Below are positions 29,881 through 40,840 of a stretch of DNA of 64,000 nt, one piece after another (position 1 is the stretch's first letter; every line of letters begins with the position of its first letter). The DNA is from Tilletia caries (lineage: Eukaryota; Basidiomycota; Exobasidiomycetes; Tilletiales; Tilletiaceae). The notes under the pieces were generated by a model. It saw only the letters and a list, made by a program, of their open reading frames with translations, ran no database searches and was not told the origin of the DNA. The position numbers and the translations under genes are program-made. The stretch covers positions 682,001-746,000 of the forward strand of contig JALUTQ010000030.1 in NCBI GenBank assembly GCA_032718865.1, in the 5' to 3' direction.

Positions 29881-32091
29881 AGAGAAACACCACTGGATGC
29901 CGTTGCTGGATACCCATTCTTGAAGCAGGTGATTCTCGAACTCGCCGCCGTGGTCGCAGTGAACCCGTTTGATGCTGCCGTGACCGTGGTTCTTCATGAG
30001 CGTCGCCCACTCCTTGAAGATGGCAGTGACGGTGGCTGCTTCTTTGTTGGGAATGGGGAAACACCAAGTCATCCGCGACCAACTGTCCAGGATGTTAAAT
30101 GCATATTTGTGCTCCTTGTTCCCCTCAAATGGGCCCATGAGATCGAAGCTGATGTCGCTCATCTTTTCTTCGGGCTCGGTCTCGGAGTCGGCAAAGGGGA
30201 GCAACGGTGGCTTGGTCTCGATGCAGGGATCATACTACTCTTCCTCGGCGATGATCTGCGCGAAGATCCGGGGACTAGGCCGGTCTGCCCGAGCGAAGGT
30301 GGGGCTGCCAGCCAGAATGCGAAGGTTGTAGTAGCTGGGGTGGGCGAGGCGCTTGTGCCAGAGCGTAGCCTGCTCCTTCAGCTTGCTGTCGTCGACAGTG
30401 GCGGCACGAGCGGTGGCTTTTGCTGGTCCCATACGGATACGCTTGGCAGAGCCCTTGATGTCGATGTACCGGACTGGCTGGCTCCGGAGCATGACGTACG
30501 GCGCTCCCGTCCCTGGCTCGGTGAAGGTTTGGACCTTATCCCCCTTAGGGCTGACGAGCTCTGCGCCGGACCGGGCAAACTTGACCGTCCATTCTTCTTC
30601 GGCGAGGCGTTGGACCGAGAGAAGAATGTTGGTGAAGCTAGGCACCACTAGCACGGTCTTGAGGAGCGTAGCCTTGGCTTCGGTGCCTCCATCACCGTAC
30701 ATGGAGGCGAGGCAGGCTTCCCTGCGCTCGATTCTGGCACTGGTTGCGTCGGCTATGTGGACGACGGCGTCTTCGGTGGCTGTGACTCGCATGGGCAGCA
30801 GTTCGGATCGGGAGGGCATATGGTGGGTGGCTCCAGAGTCGAGTATCCACTTGACTGCCTTCTCGGGGACGTGGGTGGCGCCGAAGTCGTCCAGCTCCGT
30901 CTCCGTCCAGTCTGGAACCTCCGCCGCAGCCTGAGTCCTGAGAGGCGATGGCCACAACGGTCTTAGCCATCATAGCTGAGGCCACCGCGACATTGGCTTC
31001 CTTGTCCGAGTCGCTGATGGGACCGGCGGCAAGGCGAGCAAAGAAGACTTCTCCGTCGTCGCCCATGATCTCGTAGATGTCCCTTCAGCGTCGGACAAGG
31101 GATCCTCCTGCCCCACGTCGGCCTTGGCCTGGGCTGCCCTAGCGCTAGCCGGCTTGTGCTCGATGGTTCCGGCATCGATCTCGCGCTTGCACTGAGCGCA
31201 GTCGTCTTGCTGGTGACCCCGTCGGTGGCAATGGCGGCACTCGCCGTTGAAGTAGCCGGGCTGGCCCTTGGCCGCCGTGTTCCGAAGGATGTGGAACCGT
31301 CTGACCGGGCCTGGGGTTTCGCCCGAGGCCAGGTTGGCGGTCGAGCGGGACAGGAGGGACAATCGATTTGGGCCCTGAGACAGGTCGAGGATTGCGGCGG
31401 TCTCTTGCTGGATGAGGAAGGAGAGTGCCGAGTCGAATGTGTAGGCCGTTCCAGTTCGCTGGTAGGCTCGCACAGCGGTTCGGTGCGTATCCATTCTGGG
31501 TTGGAGGCCGCGCAGAAGGTACATAACCTGGTCGACGAACGAGAGCGGAGCGTTGATGGCTCCCAACTTGACGAAGTTCGAGCGCAACCGCTCTGCGTAC
31601 GGTCGAACGCCCTCATTCGGCTCCTGACGCTTCCTAATCACCTCCTCGAATATGAGGGCCTTGTCCACGCTGTCGCCTCGACGCACGGACACGAGGTCCC
31701 TCCAGAGCACGCTGCCTCGATACTCGCCGGCCGACTGGCGGGCCACGACGTATCCCCGGCATTCGGCGGACACCGACCCGACAACGAGGCCCCCGATCTC
31801 GAGGTCCAGTCGGAGGTCGTAGTTGTCGGTCTCGACGTCCGGCTGGTCCTCAAGGTAGCCGCAGCCGTGCTCGATGCCTCCGAGGATCTCGGTGGCGCCT
31901 TGGATGGGGGCGAGGATGCTGATGATCTCGGACACCCAGTCCATATAGTTCCCGTGAGTGAGCTTGTTCTGGATCCGGGAGGGTGCCGACTGGCTGATCT
32001 TGTGCTGCCATTCATTCTTAGAGGCGCTCCCTCTTCCAGATTCCTTCGCCTCGTCGGTACGGGAGGCAGAGGGAGTTTCAAAGTCCGGCAA
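29881..32091 (-). pseudogene. Ty1/copia gag-pol remnant (gag, PR, start of IN)
   Basis: The minus strand from 32091 encodes gag with RIQNKLTHGNYMDWVSEI, FEEVIRKRQEPNEGVRPYAE and a CCHC knuckle CRHCHRRGHQQDDC (Cys-x2-Cys-x4-His-x4-Cys). After frame changes near 31085 and 30940 the protease WILDSGATHHM follows, then VQRLAEEEWTVKF and the GAG-pre-integrase motif LWHKRLAHPSYYNLRIL. An in-frame stop at 30235-30237 precedes the integrase start (DISFDLMGPFEGN, CDHGGEFEN). The sequence is cut at 29880 by the E element, so the rest of integrase, RT and RNase H are missing. Domain order (IN before RT) marks it as copia. Confidence 0.88.
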
Positions 32092-32374
32092 AATATATCA
32101 TGATATGTCCAAAGTGTGAGATAAAAAGTGGACTTCTCACGATGTGTCTATGAGTGCCCCCTGGGGTTAAGGTGTGAGTTGTGTGAGTTTTGGTGAAAAG
32201 TAGGTCGATGACGTAGGTTTTTCCAGCTTCTCACACTGGGGGTTCCCACTTCTCATGGGTTTGGGCGGAAGAAGTCTCCTCCATAGTAAAATTGCCATCG
32301 TGATATCACAAACGTGAGAAGTGGGGTCAACTTCTCATCATCTCACGATTTTTTTGGGACTTTGAAACTCCCTC
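32069..32374. mobile_element. 306-bp segment with perfect 18-bp terminal inverted repeats
   Basis: The left end gagggagtttcaaagtcc and the right end ggactttgaaactccctc are exact complements. Inside lie further inverted blocks (gtgagat...cttctcac against gtgagaag...atctcac), giving a foldback structure. It separates the copia gag frame from the open frames at 32375-33060, and its ends contribute the first residues of one and the last of the other. It is a small foldback or MITE-like element; no target duplication is evident. Confidence 0.65.
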
Positions 32375-33060
32375 AGGGCCGAAGGCACGGGCGATGCGAT
32401 CCTCACGGAGCAAGAGCCAGTGCTCGGCCACCATCTTGTCGGTCTTGGCGGCGAGCTCGTCTGCGGTGGCGTTCTCGTCGTCCCTCTCGACGATCGCCAA
32501 GCAGGTCGACCACAGTTCGGCCTTGAGTCGACGGACCTCGGGGCTTGTCTCGTCGCTGGCCAGGCGGGAGGCTTTGATGCGCTCCAAGGCCGGGAGTTTG
32601 CCGTCGAGGTGCCGAAGCTCTCCCTCGCCCTGACCGAGGCTTCGTCCGACAGGCCCATGCCGACATCGGCCGTGTCTTTGGCCTTCTTGGGCGTGACCGG
32701 CACGTAGAAGCCGGAGACGCCACAGGCAGTCGGGGTGCCGTGCATGGGCGTCTGGAGGGGGCGGAAGGCAACGCCGGGCTTGGTGCCGACTGCCGGGACG
32801 GAGGGCATCCGGGGTGAAGGAGAACGCGGCGAGCCGGGCGTCGCTCCGATGGTCGCCATCGTGTTGCTGGCCTTCAAGTCGGCCAGCCCGGCCTCGAAGT
32901 GGTCGAATCGACAGCTGATGGCCTCGGAGGAGGCGTTGAGTGCGGCGAGGACCGTCTCCATGTCCGTCTTGCCGGTAGGGGTGGTGTCGAACATGCTTGG
33001 GTTTGGAGTAGAAGAGGTTACCTGGGAAGAGAAAGGCGGAGCTACCATGTTAGAATTCGG
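32375..33060 (-). pseudogene. unrecognised coding sequence with one frameshift
   Basis: From an ATG near 33048 (or MFDTTPTGKTDMETVLAALN at about 32994) the minus strand reads FDHFEAGLADLKASN, a Pro/Ser linker, GVSGFYVPVTPKKAKD and VGMGLSDEASVRAR. After a frameshift near 32640 it continues as ALERIKASRLASDETSPEVRR and VAEHWLLLREDRIARAFG. The helical N-terminus and linker could be retroelement gag-like, but no domain is certain. It ends in the foldback element. Confidence 0.4.
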
Positions 33061-33429
33061 TGGAGGTTGTTAACTCAACCGGAATAGATCGGCTTCCCGT
33101 GCTACACCTCTGCTGCTCACAATCTGGATGGTTCCTAGAAGGTAAACTTGAGTGATGTATTGACGGTAAGGAAAAGAGGAAAACAGGGATAGGGAAGGGA
33201 TCGAGAGTAGGGAGCTCTGATATGCCCTTCACCGCCCTGTACGATACAAAATTTGTTCCCGTGCGAGGAGATAGAGAAACGGAGGCGAATCCTTTGTGCG
33301 AGTCGTGGACGATGGTGGGACAATGGTGGATAGCGTCGGGTGGCAAGGCGGAAAGGGAAGGCGGGATGGTGATGCACGGGCAGTCTCCATAAGTGGCGTT
33401 GGTCCAGCGGTGTATCGGGCCGATTTCCA
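33061..33429. other. no gene seen
   Basis: Short ORFs on both strands only. A possible intron donor (minus strand gtaagttctg near 33438) suggests that part of this stretch is intronic to the frame at 33430-33850. Confidence 0.3.
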
Positions 33430-33853
33430 ACAGAACTTACCTCATCGTACCGACGGACCAGCGCGTCGAACGACCGGACGCGCTTTCTCTTGTTGGGGTT
33501 ATGGATAAGCGGAAGGGGGGGGGGAGCGACAGGCGCAGGCAAAGCAGACCGAGGTGGGCTGGGTCCAACGTTGATTTGTATTGAAGAGGAAGGTACGATG
33601 TTTGCAGTCGTCCGGCAAAGTCGGCAATGATGTCGGAAGGCTGGCAATGGTAAGAATGAGCAAGCTCAGCCTCGAGGGCGTCAATCCGAAGGCAGTGGCG
33701 AACTGCGGAGGCCTCGTCAGAAAAGGCGTCCAAGTCGATCCACGAAGACTCCCAAAGCACGCGCGCCTGTGTTTTTCCAGTGTTGGGGTTCTTGCGGGTG
33801 TCGACGATTCTGCGTATGTCCCAGCTATGATCCTCGTCGTCCGGTGTAGGGAC
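33430..33853 (-). pseudogene. chromodomain-like coding fragment
   Basis: Leftward from the E element the minus strand reads PDDEDHSWDIRRIVDTRKNP, then GKTQARVLWESSWIDLDAF and ALEAELAHSYHCQPSDIIADF. The first part resembles a chromodomain (RIVDxR...VLW...SW). It then runs through a C-rich stretch near 33520, where another frame reads RKRVRSFDALVRRYDE to a splice donor. If the E2 insert and one copy of its degenerate octamer are disregarded, this frame is continuous with the MULE fragment at 34553-34795. Confidence 0.35.
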
Positions 33854-34522
33854 TAAGGTTGTCCCCGGAGTAACGCGGAGGACTCCGCCTCCGCACTTCC
33901 AAATTCCGCCGGAATTTTGAGTTTTTGAGGCGAGCTCCGCCTCCGCAGACTAAGACAGAGCTGAAAAACCCAGCTCCGCGTTCCGACGGGATTATACAAA
34001 AGTTGAAATCCCAGCTCCGCGCTCCGCGTTTTTTTTTTGTGCGTTTTCATAATGCTCCTCCGTGCTCCGTGTATGCGGAGCTCGGAATTCCGCGGAATAC
34101 CGTCGGAGCGCAGTGGTGGTTTAAGGACTCTAATACAATCAGAGCTATAAATTCACCGTCCGACATTATTGCGGTATTGACTCCAGTGCTATTTTGAAGC
34201 TCTCAATGGATGCTGATGCCTTTTTTATCCCCTGCGCGTGTCTCGACGATGCCGATTTTCTCGGAATTCCGCGGAAATTTCGCCGGAATTTTCACACAAG
34301 TTTGATGACTCCGCGCTCCGTACTTTCGGCTAGTAGGCCCAGGATTGGGCTCCACGCTCCGTGTAAATTCCGGCGGAGTCCTCCAGGCGGACTCCGTGCT
34401 TTTGTAAGATCGGAAATTTCTCAAAAGTGAGCTCCGCGCTCCGCCTCCGGCGGAGCTCTCCGTCGGAGGAGTACGGAGTCCGCAAAACCCCAGCTCCGCG
34501 TCAACTCCGGGGACAAACCTAG
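33854..34522. mobile_element. E-family hAT-type element, 669 bp
   Basis: The ends are TAAGGTTGTCCCCGGAGT and ACTCCGGGGACAAACCTA. The sequence is nearly identical to the left 450 bp and right 210 bp of the composite element at 28151-29880 but lacks the CACGTG-containing middle, so it is an internally deleted sister copy. Flanking octamers gtagggac and gtaagcgc agree at five positions, compatible with an old 8-bp duplication. Confidence 0.8.
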
Positions 34523-34552
34523 TAAGCGCGTCTCTGAGCACGTCGAAATCGG

Positions 34553-34795
34553 AAAAAAATTGTTCATCTTCCACCTGTCCTGACTTCTGGCAGGCGGGGA
34601 CGCGCGATCTTCTCCACGTTCTGCCTGACATGCCATTGGCAGATGATTTTTGCTGAGTCGGGCAGAATGTTGATAACGGCAGCCGAAAATAGCAACATCG
34701 TGATTCGTCACCACAACGTCGGGGTAGAAGCCTGGATCAATTTCTTTGAGCTCATTGATGGTCCACATATACGTTAATGTCGTTTCGTTGGGGTA
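34553..34795 (-). pseudogene. MULE transposase core fragment
   Basis: The minus strand reads NETTLTYMWTINELKEID, FYPDVVVTNHDVAM (catalytic Asp region) and, after frame changes, ILPDSAKIICQWHVRQNVEKIARP. This is the characteristic MULE motif set (VxTDxxxAL ... CxWHxxxN). The fragment is then cut by the E-family element at 34522. Upstream (to 35260) no further MULE sequence could be read. Confidence 0.8.
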
Positions 34796-34929
34796 GAAAG
34801 GCTAGTGCAGCAGTTAAACCTTCCAACAGCCTGATTGAACTAGTGTATAGACCAAGTCTAGACACACTCAGTAGTCTCACTCTTAGTTTTTGGCTACTCC
34901 TCCTAGCTTCTAGTTCCTGTCCGGCATCG

Positions 34930-35500
34930 TTTTTCTGTTTTTTTTTTTTTTTTTTTTGTTTTTTTTTTGCGCGCTTTGCCCGCTTCCAGTAAAAAATTTG
35001 ACAGGAAATGAGCTTGGTTCTGCGACTGGCGATCCTTGATCGAAATAAAACTTGGACATAGTTGCGAAAAAAGCTGGAGGCTGGACGCAAGATACAAATG
35101 GACGGACGGGAAGAGAAGGGCGATCGAAGTGAAGCGCGCTCAAGCAGGGGAGTTACCAATCGGCCAATCACTGCGAATGACAGTCGCACCAACGTCAGCT
35201 TGCCGTTCATTCATTGCCCATGGTGCCAGTCTGTCAGAGCAGAAGGCCAGAAGCAGCCTACTGACTACCAGAATCCTCATTATTGCGAAGCCGAGAAAAA
35301 AAACGCGAAGAAGGCTGGAGGGAAAGAAAAGAGGCGAGGAAGGGAGGCGAAAGGAAGGAGAAGGGAAGGAGAGGACAAGAAAGGAGGAGAGAGGAGAAGG
35401 GAAGAAGAAGGGAAGCAGGAGGGAAGCAGAAGAGAAATGGAAGGGCAAAGAATCGAAGGAGAAGGAGCAGAAGAAGGAGAAGAGATGGGGGTTGATGCAG
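34930..35500. repeat. T-run and long purine-rich tract
   Basis: A T-rich run with few interruptions occupies about 34929-34968. From about 35280 to 35480 the plus strand is almost pure purine (ggagaagggaagaag words). ORFs of lysine/glutamate/arginine or their antisense serine/leucine/phenylalanine are composition artefacts. Confidence 0.7.
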
Positions 35501-36759
35501 TAAGTGGCAACGTAAAACCAGCGACAAATCCTAGAAGCTGGGAACCAAAAGAAGGGGAGGCCGGGGGAGGGCGTCATGAAAAAGGAGGGGAGAAAGGTGT
35601 AAATGAGGGAAGTTGTGAACAGAAGAAGGAGGGAGACACTCACTGTGCTGATCAGTGGCTGGGAAAGAGAGAGGGAGAGACGGGTCAGATTCGGGTCAGC
35701 CCAGAGATTATCCACGAACTCACAGAGTATCGGCGGGCTGCGAGATGGTGGTGATGGCGGCCGAAATGGCAATAAGACTGATAGTAATTCTTGTCGCGGA
35801 CTCCTGTGAAAGGTCGGAGACGAGGCTGCTCACCGGCAATGATGGGGCCGAGACTGGTTAGGAGAGCACCGGGAGCATCGGCGGGGGTAATTCGATGGAA
35901 GCCAGAAACCATCACCTGCTGTGAGCTAGGAGAGACAGAAAAGTGAACAGTACCAGGAGCGTGCCAAAGCCGTGATTCCGAACCTGACGATGCACCTTCA
36001 TTGCAAAGCGTGATGAGATGGGACTGGCGGTGTCGTCGGAGAGCGTCGTGGTGAGGAAGTTGGCGTCTGCGGACACGGAAGAGAAGATTCAACGAAGCGC
36101 ACCACTATCAGCTCGCCGGCCAGATACTCGCTCACCAAGGGTACATAGTTCTCTGTGCGGATGCGAAGCCCCATCTAGCATCAACAGATTCCCAAGTAAT
36201 CATCCCTTGACACTCTTTCCAATGCTGTCCAATCTTCGCTCGACCAGGCCTCTGGTTCTGTCTTCTGACGTTTCATGGCGCATACAGCATACTGTTTGAG
36301 ATTGCTGCGAAGGACCAAGGAAGCATTGTGAAGGAAAGAGAGATCGGTTGAATTGGACCGTGAGTACGTCGGTGAGGTCGTTGTGAGTCGTGGGTTGTGG
36401 CTCGGGGGTGAAATGAGAAAAGAGCAGTGGATTATTGACAGCCCTCCAACCTTGGTAGGAACGTCACGTCGCTATGTCGAAATCCGAAAGTGGTGGAGCT
36501 GGAAGGAAGGCCACTATCACTCGTCGATCTCGTCCTGGTCGAGCCATTCTTCGTCCGCATGCTCGAAGTGCTCGGCGAACGCAATTTCTTCTAGCGGCCT
36601 CGTCGCCTTGTCCAAAGTATCGCAATCTCCGTTCTGTTCAAGATCCCAGGACAAGGCGCGTGTGAGTGTTCTATGGCCATCAGATATGAAATATGAATGG
36701 CGTGAGCGCTGGTCTGGAATCGATGCAAGGTATATTTGAAGGAACAGATCCTCTCACCA
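35501..36759. other. no confident gene; one histone-like small ORF
   Basis: A 63-codon plus ORF from 36474 (MSKSESGGAGRKATITRRSRPGRAILR, later SVQDPRTRRV) has a basic tail and an RxRPG..xLR pattern that faintly recalls the H3/CENP-A N-terminal tail, but helices cannot be aligned without frame changes. A minus ORF at 35685-36092 (HAPGTVHFSVSPSSQQVMVSGF) may be an exon. Neither can be extended. Confidence 0.3.
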
Positions 36760-38058
36760 CATGCCTCTTTGCTGCTTTGACTCGTCGCTCTTGTCGCTCA
36801 CCATATCGACAATGATGTCGAGCTCCTCCTGAATATTGTCCCACCAGTCTGGACCAGCCTCGTCGATGGGAACCTTCTCCTTTCCCATTTTGCGCTGCGG
36901 CATAACGATTAACGAAACATGGCAACATGCCTTATGGTCAGCTCATTGTTGGGCGACTGGGAGCTCAAGGATCAGAGGTAACAAGTACGCACCAGCCATG
37001 CAAGTCTGACAATAAGGTCGTAGGAAACATCGACTCCCCATTTTCCTGCGACCGTTCCAGCAAACTCGCGAATGTTTGCGGCGGCAGAGTCGAGTGATTC
37101 CTTCTGCGAAGACCGAATCTATGAAGTAAAAAATTGTCGCAGCGAATAGAGTAACAGATGTCAGCGGTTCAGCGCCTATTGGTGGGAAAAAGCTGGAGAA
37201 TGGAACCTGAGATACTGACCAGCGGCTTAAGCTCGTTACGGATTCTGGTCGCGCTTTTCTTGATACGAGTCAAGATTTTTTTTTCGCCCAGCCTTGTTGT
37301 CGTTCTTGAGGAGGTGCGTACCGTTTGCTCCAAGAAGGGTTTTGTCGTGTCGCAACCGCAGCTATTTTCAAGGTGTGTCAGTGAGCAGTGTGTCAGTGAC
37401 GGACCAAATCACGCTTTCGCCTGTTGCTCTTTCTAGTCTCTGCTCGTACCAAAACGACCTGTAGCAGGATTTTCCCCCCGGCGGCCAGAGAAGGGTTTGA
37501 TGGACTCAAAAATGCCTTGAACGTGATGTTGGCGATATTTTTCTGTTGAGTGTGGAATCAATTGGTGCGTCAGTATTTAGTTCGCAAGGTGTAACAAGGT
37601 GAGGAAACACTTTCCATCGCATCACTGGTGATCGAGTTCGGATCCGGCTTTGCTGATGGCGTTGAGGCTGGAGCCGACGCCGCCGGACGCTCCCTTTCGG
37701 CGAGAGCCGAGGCTAAGGTCTGGTTTATTGTGCGAAGGGAATCCCAGGTTGTCAGGGCGATAGATTGCTCGATGAGGTACGATGCCGGGGCATGATCGAT
37801 TTCATCGTCGGAATGCTCAGTCTGGGAAGTGTCAACAATCAATGAGCTTGTGAGTGATGAGTCCGCAATCATCACAACAAACACCAGCGGACGCCAGAGG
37901 GAAGAGAGTATGAACGTGCCGAGACTCACTGCATCGTTGTGAAGTTTCACGGCAGCGGTGTTAAGGTCCATAAGTGTGTTTGTGACGCGATTCGAAAGTT
38001 TGAACCTCTTCACCACCGCAAAGACCTCCTCTGGAGCGAGTCGGTGCAATGCCCGCTA
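36760..38058 (-). CDS. unrecognised multi-exon gene
   Basis: Several minus-strand exons with good GT-AG borders can be seen. The first (about 38058-37931) reads LHRLAPEEVFAVVKRFKLSN and TNTLMDLNTAAVKLHNDA. A second (about 37825-37612) is HSDDEIDHAPASYLIEQSIAL, with a Pro/Ala-rich end. Then 37362-37217 gives GEKKILTRIKKSATRIRNELKPL, 37120-36995 gives KESLDSAAANIREFAGTVAGKWG and SYDLIVRLAWL, and 36895-36762 gives MGKEKVPIDEAGPDWWDNIQ, ending near KQQRGMW and a stop. The protein is helical and charged, about 230-300 residues. I do not know the family. It lies just downstream of the SWIM-Ulp1 gene on the same strand, so it could belong to the same transposon. Exon limits are approximate. Confidence 0.5.
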
Positions 38059-38246
38059 GGTTTCCCGTGTGGTCGAGACTTTTCTGTGACCACCCCATAG
38101 TTTCCTACAATGACCGTCAACTTCATGTTCACGTCCGCTAAACATCTCACTTCACCCCGTTATCTATGCTGAAGCCGAGATAGGGATGACTGACGAGAAG
38201 TGAGAACTGAGAAGGAAACGCTGTGAACGGAGAACGGAGACACGAT

Positions 38247-40326
38247 CTACAGTCCACGTGGTTTGATGTAGAGCTGCGTCATGTTGAACAGGGCCTGCCG
38301 CATGTGGTTGGCTTCGTCAAGGCTGATGTTCTGAGCCTTGAGGCCGCAGCTCTTCCACGTGGGCGGCTTGTTCCGGAGCACAGCTTCGATTGCCTTGCAG
38401 GCAATCAGACCGCAGCTGCTCCCATCGTTCTGACGAGGAAGAATGGTATCTATGACCGGATCTTGGGGTGTTGTAATCCATCGTCGTGCTCGTGCGGCTG
38501 TCCCATCTTGACCAGCTCGCTCCAGCTCCCATGCCAGTCGACCGTTCATGAACCGAGCCAAGAAGTTGCAGAACGAAGTGTGGTGTACCTGTGAAGGCAT
38601 GGAATCGACAATGCGGATGCTGCGAGTGCCGACGTCCACGATGCCGACCGCCCAGTGACAATTGTTGAGGTTCAAAGGAAACACGATACGTTTGCAGGTA
38701 GATATCATCTGCGCAATTGATTTGAACGTCAAGAAAGAGAACGTGTCAGGATCGGAAACACAACATCAACCGTGGGTTTATGATAAAAGAAACTGGAAGC
38801 TCACCTCATTCTCACGCCAGCTTGTGATCTTCTTCAGAAGTCGCTGGTCGTCACATGAGTCCTCCGGCTCGTATAGCCAAGTCCCGGCCACCAGTCGTGC
38901 TCGAGATTGGATTTGATGTTGTATGTGCTGGACAAAGAGTGTAATGATTGTCCCTGTCAGCCATGCGTTCGTACGCATGCATTCAAAGTCGTCTTTGAAA
39001 AGGTGAAGCCTGGAATGTGCTGCAGAGACTTGGACCTGAAGTAAGGTTTTCCGGCCTCTGCTGAACGACTTCTCGATGAAGCCCTCCAAGGTGTCGAGGC
39101 CGAGTCTTTCCGAGGTTTGGCTGTGACCCTCGCCCTGATCCTGGTCTTTTGAGTTGGACTCGGGGCTTCGGGCAACGTGAAGAAGATCCCAATCGGCAGG
39201 GGACAGCTTCAGGGATTCTTTTCCTGGACCCCTCTTCTTGGAGAATCGGAGGGCCGAAGATGAGCGGGGAGGGGTGACTGGTCGGGTCTTCCTCTTTCCG
39301 CTGCTTCGTCCTGGATGCAAGGGCTTTACTGTCGCCGGACGGCCGGGCGAAGGTTTTGTGCTGAGCGACTCCCGTAACGCGTCCGGCTCTCGCTGTGACC
39401 TGGTGTCTTGCTCCTCCTCTTCCTTTGAACGCGAAGGCCTCACTGTCGCCGGGCGGACGGGCGAGGATCTGGTCCGCGGCGGCTCCCTCGAAGCGTCCCG
39501 CTGATGCTGCAATCCGCTGTCTCGCCTCTCAGCTCCGTCGGTAGACTCCTCGTGCTCCTCCATCTCCGCCTCCTCCAATTTTCTCAGACCCAGCAAGCGA
39601 TCAACCTCCTCATCGATGACATGGTCGGCAAACGCTCGTTGGTTCATGTCCCCATGATCCTGCCTCCGCATTGCCGACCGAAACTGAGCCATACCTGAGG
39701 CTTTGGACGTGGTTTGATCGCTCTGCTCTAGTGCTGTTCATTCGAGGAATCCAAACCCGTAGAGTTGTATAGAAGAATGATCCAAGGTCAGTACAGTGTA
39801 TCCATGGATCATGCACGACCCACGTCAAAAGAAGTACGAACCCATTGAATGCTGCACGTCACCCATGATCGAGAAGATCCGGGCTGCATGCAAATGCTCG
39901 CAATACTTGCCCGTTTGAATCCACAGGCTACACGTACAGCCCACATTCGCGGGCTCCAGTGAAACAACCTGATCGTTCGACGGAGGAAGGTCCCTCTTGC
40001 TGGCTGTCTCGGTGCTGTCGCGTGCTCTTTGCTTGTGCCTGTGCTTGGACTTCTTGCTCTTCTTGGACCGTCTCCTCTCTCCTTTGTGCTTACTCCTATT
40101 GGAATGGAAAGACTTCAGATCAGCTTACAAGGTCACCGCGTACGACGCAATGAACAACCGGACTCGAAAAGTACGTACCGCTTGCTGCTTACGCCAATGA
40201 TGCGGTAACGTGCATGCTTCTTTGATATGCAGACGACGGCGTGGGACTCCCAGAGCTGATGTGCTTTGAGCATCATGTCGCGCTCGACCTTATCCAACTG
40301 CACCACTATACGTCCTAGGACTACCA
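38247..40326 (-). CDS. SWIM zinc finger plus Ulp1/SENP-type cysteine protease
   Basis: Four exons fit well: 40326-40179, 40095-39842, 39694-38815 and 38708-38247, with GT-AG introns that keep frame. Exon 1 reads KAHQLWESHAVVCISKKHARYRIIG. Exon 2 has a basic stretch (RRRSKKSKKSKHRHK) and a SWIM motif, CTCSLWIQTGKYCEHLH (Cys-x-Cys ... Cys-x-His). Exon 3 is long, charged and Ser/Pro-rich, ending with NAWLTGTIITLFVQHIQHQ. Exon 4 holds the C48 peptidase core: FPLNLNNCHWAVGIVD (His), IRIVDSMPS (Asp), and LPRQNDGSSCGLIACKAIEA (Gln and Cys). All four catalytic residues are present. SWIM and Ulp1 domains occur together in MULE- and KDZ-type transposon proteins. The start codon is not certain, and no DDE domain is seen upstream. 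Confidence 0.75.
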
Positions 40327-40840
40327 AGAGATTGCAGACCGTCTTTGACTGCCTTCAAACGTTGGCACCCGCGCTCGGGACTGTTGATGCCTTCTGGTGT
40401 CGGCCGTTGTGGGCCTGTGGCCGGTGGGCAGTGGCGTAGCTGGCTCGTTGTGCTCGAGTCTCGACAGACGACACGTGGTGGCCGGTGGCCGGTGACAACG
40501 TCTGTGTGGGAGTTGGCGACTTGCAGAGGACGAAGAAGAGATGTTGCTGTGGGACATAGACTGGAGGAGACATGACTGTATGGTGATTGGTGATAGAGTG
40601 ATAGAGGTCAGCCTGAGCTTATGTGGAGTTCGTCCCGCCACACTCACGTACGTGTGATACAGTATGGACGTCGGACGACTGACAGTCTGATTGGTGAATT
40701 CCATAGAGGAGGAGGCCACGAGGGTGTGGGAAAAATTCGGTGGAGGAAAACCGCAAAAGCAGCAGTTTCTCTTCGGTTGCGTTCATCGACATGTCCACCA
40801 CAGTCCACGGTGCACACCTGAACCAATTCTGACCGGCACC
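40327..40840. other. divergent intergenic region between the two SWIM genes
   Basis: The minus strand here reads Ser/Gln/Thr-rich low complexity (YATAHRPQAHNGRHQKAST) and may hold a further 5' exon of the SWIM-Ulp1 gene. The plus gene begins at 40841. Both genes would share this stretch as a promoter. No specific site could be named. Confidence 0.4.

Noticed and set aside
31156..32103. 315-codon plus-strand open frame
   Set aside because: It is antisense to the copia gag with its CCHC knuckle; the sense frame explains the openness.
35062..35754. 230-codon Lys/Glu/Arg-rich plus ORF and its Phe/Leu/Ser-rich antisense
   Set aside because: Both arise from a purine-rich tract and have no non-repetitive protein content.
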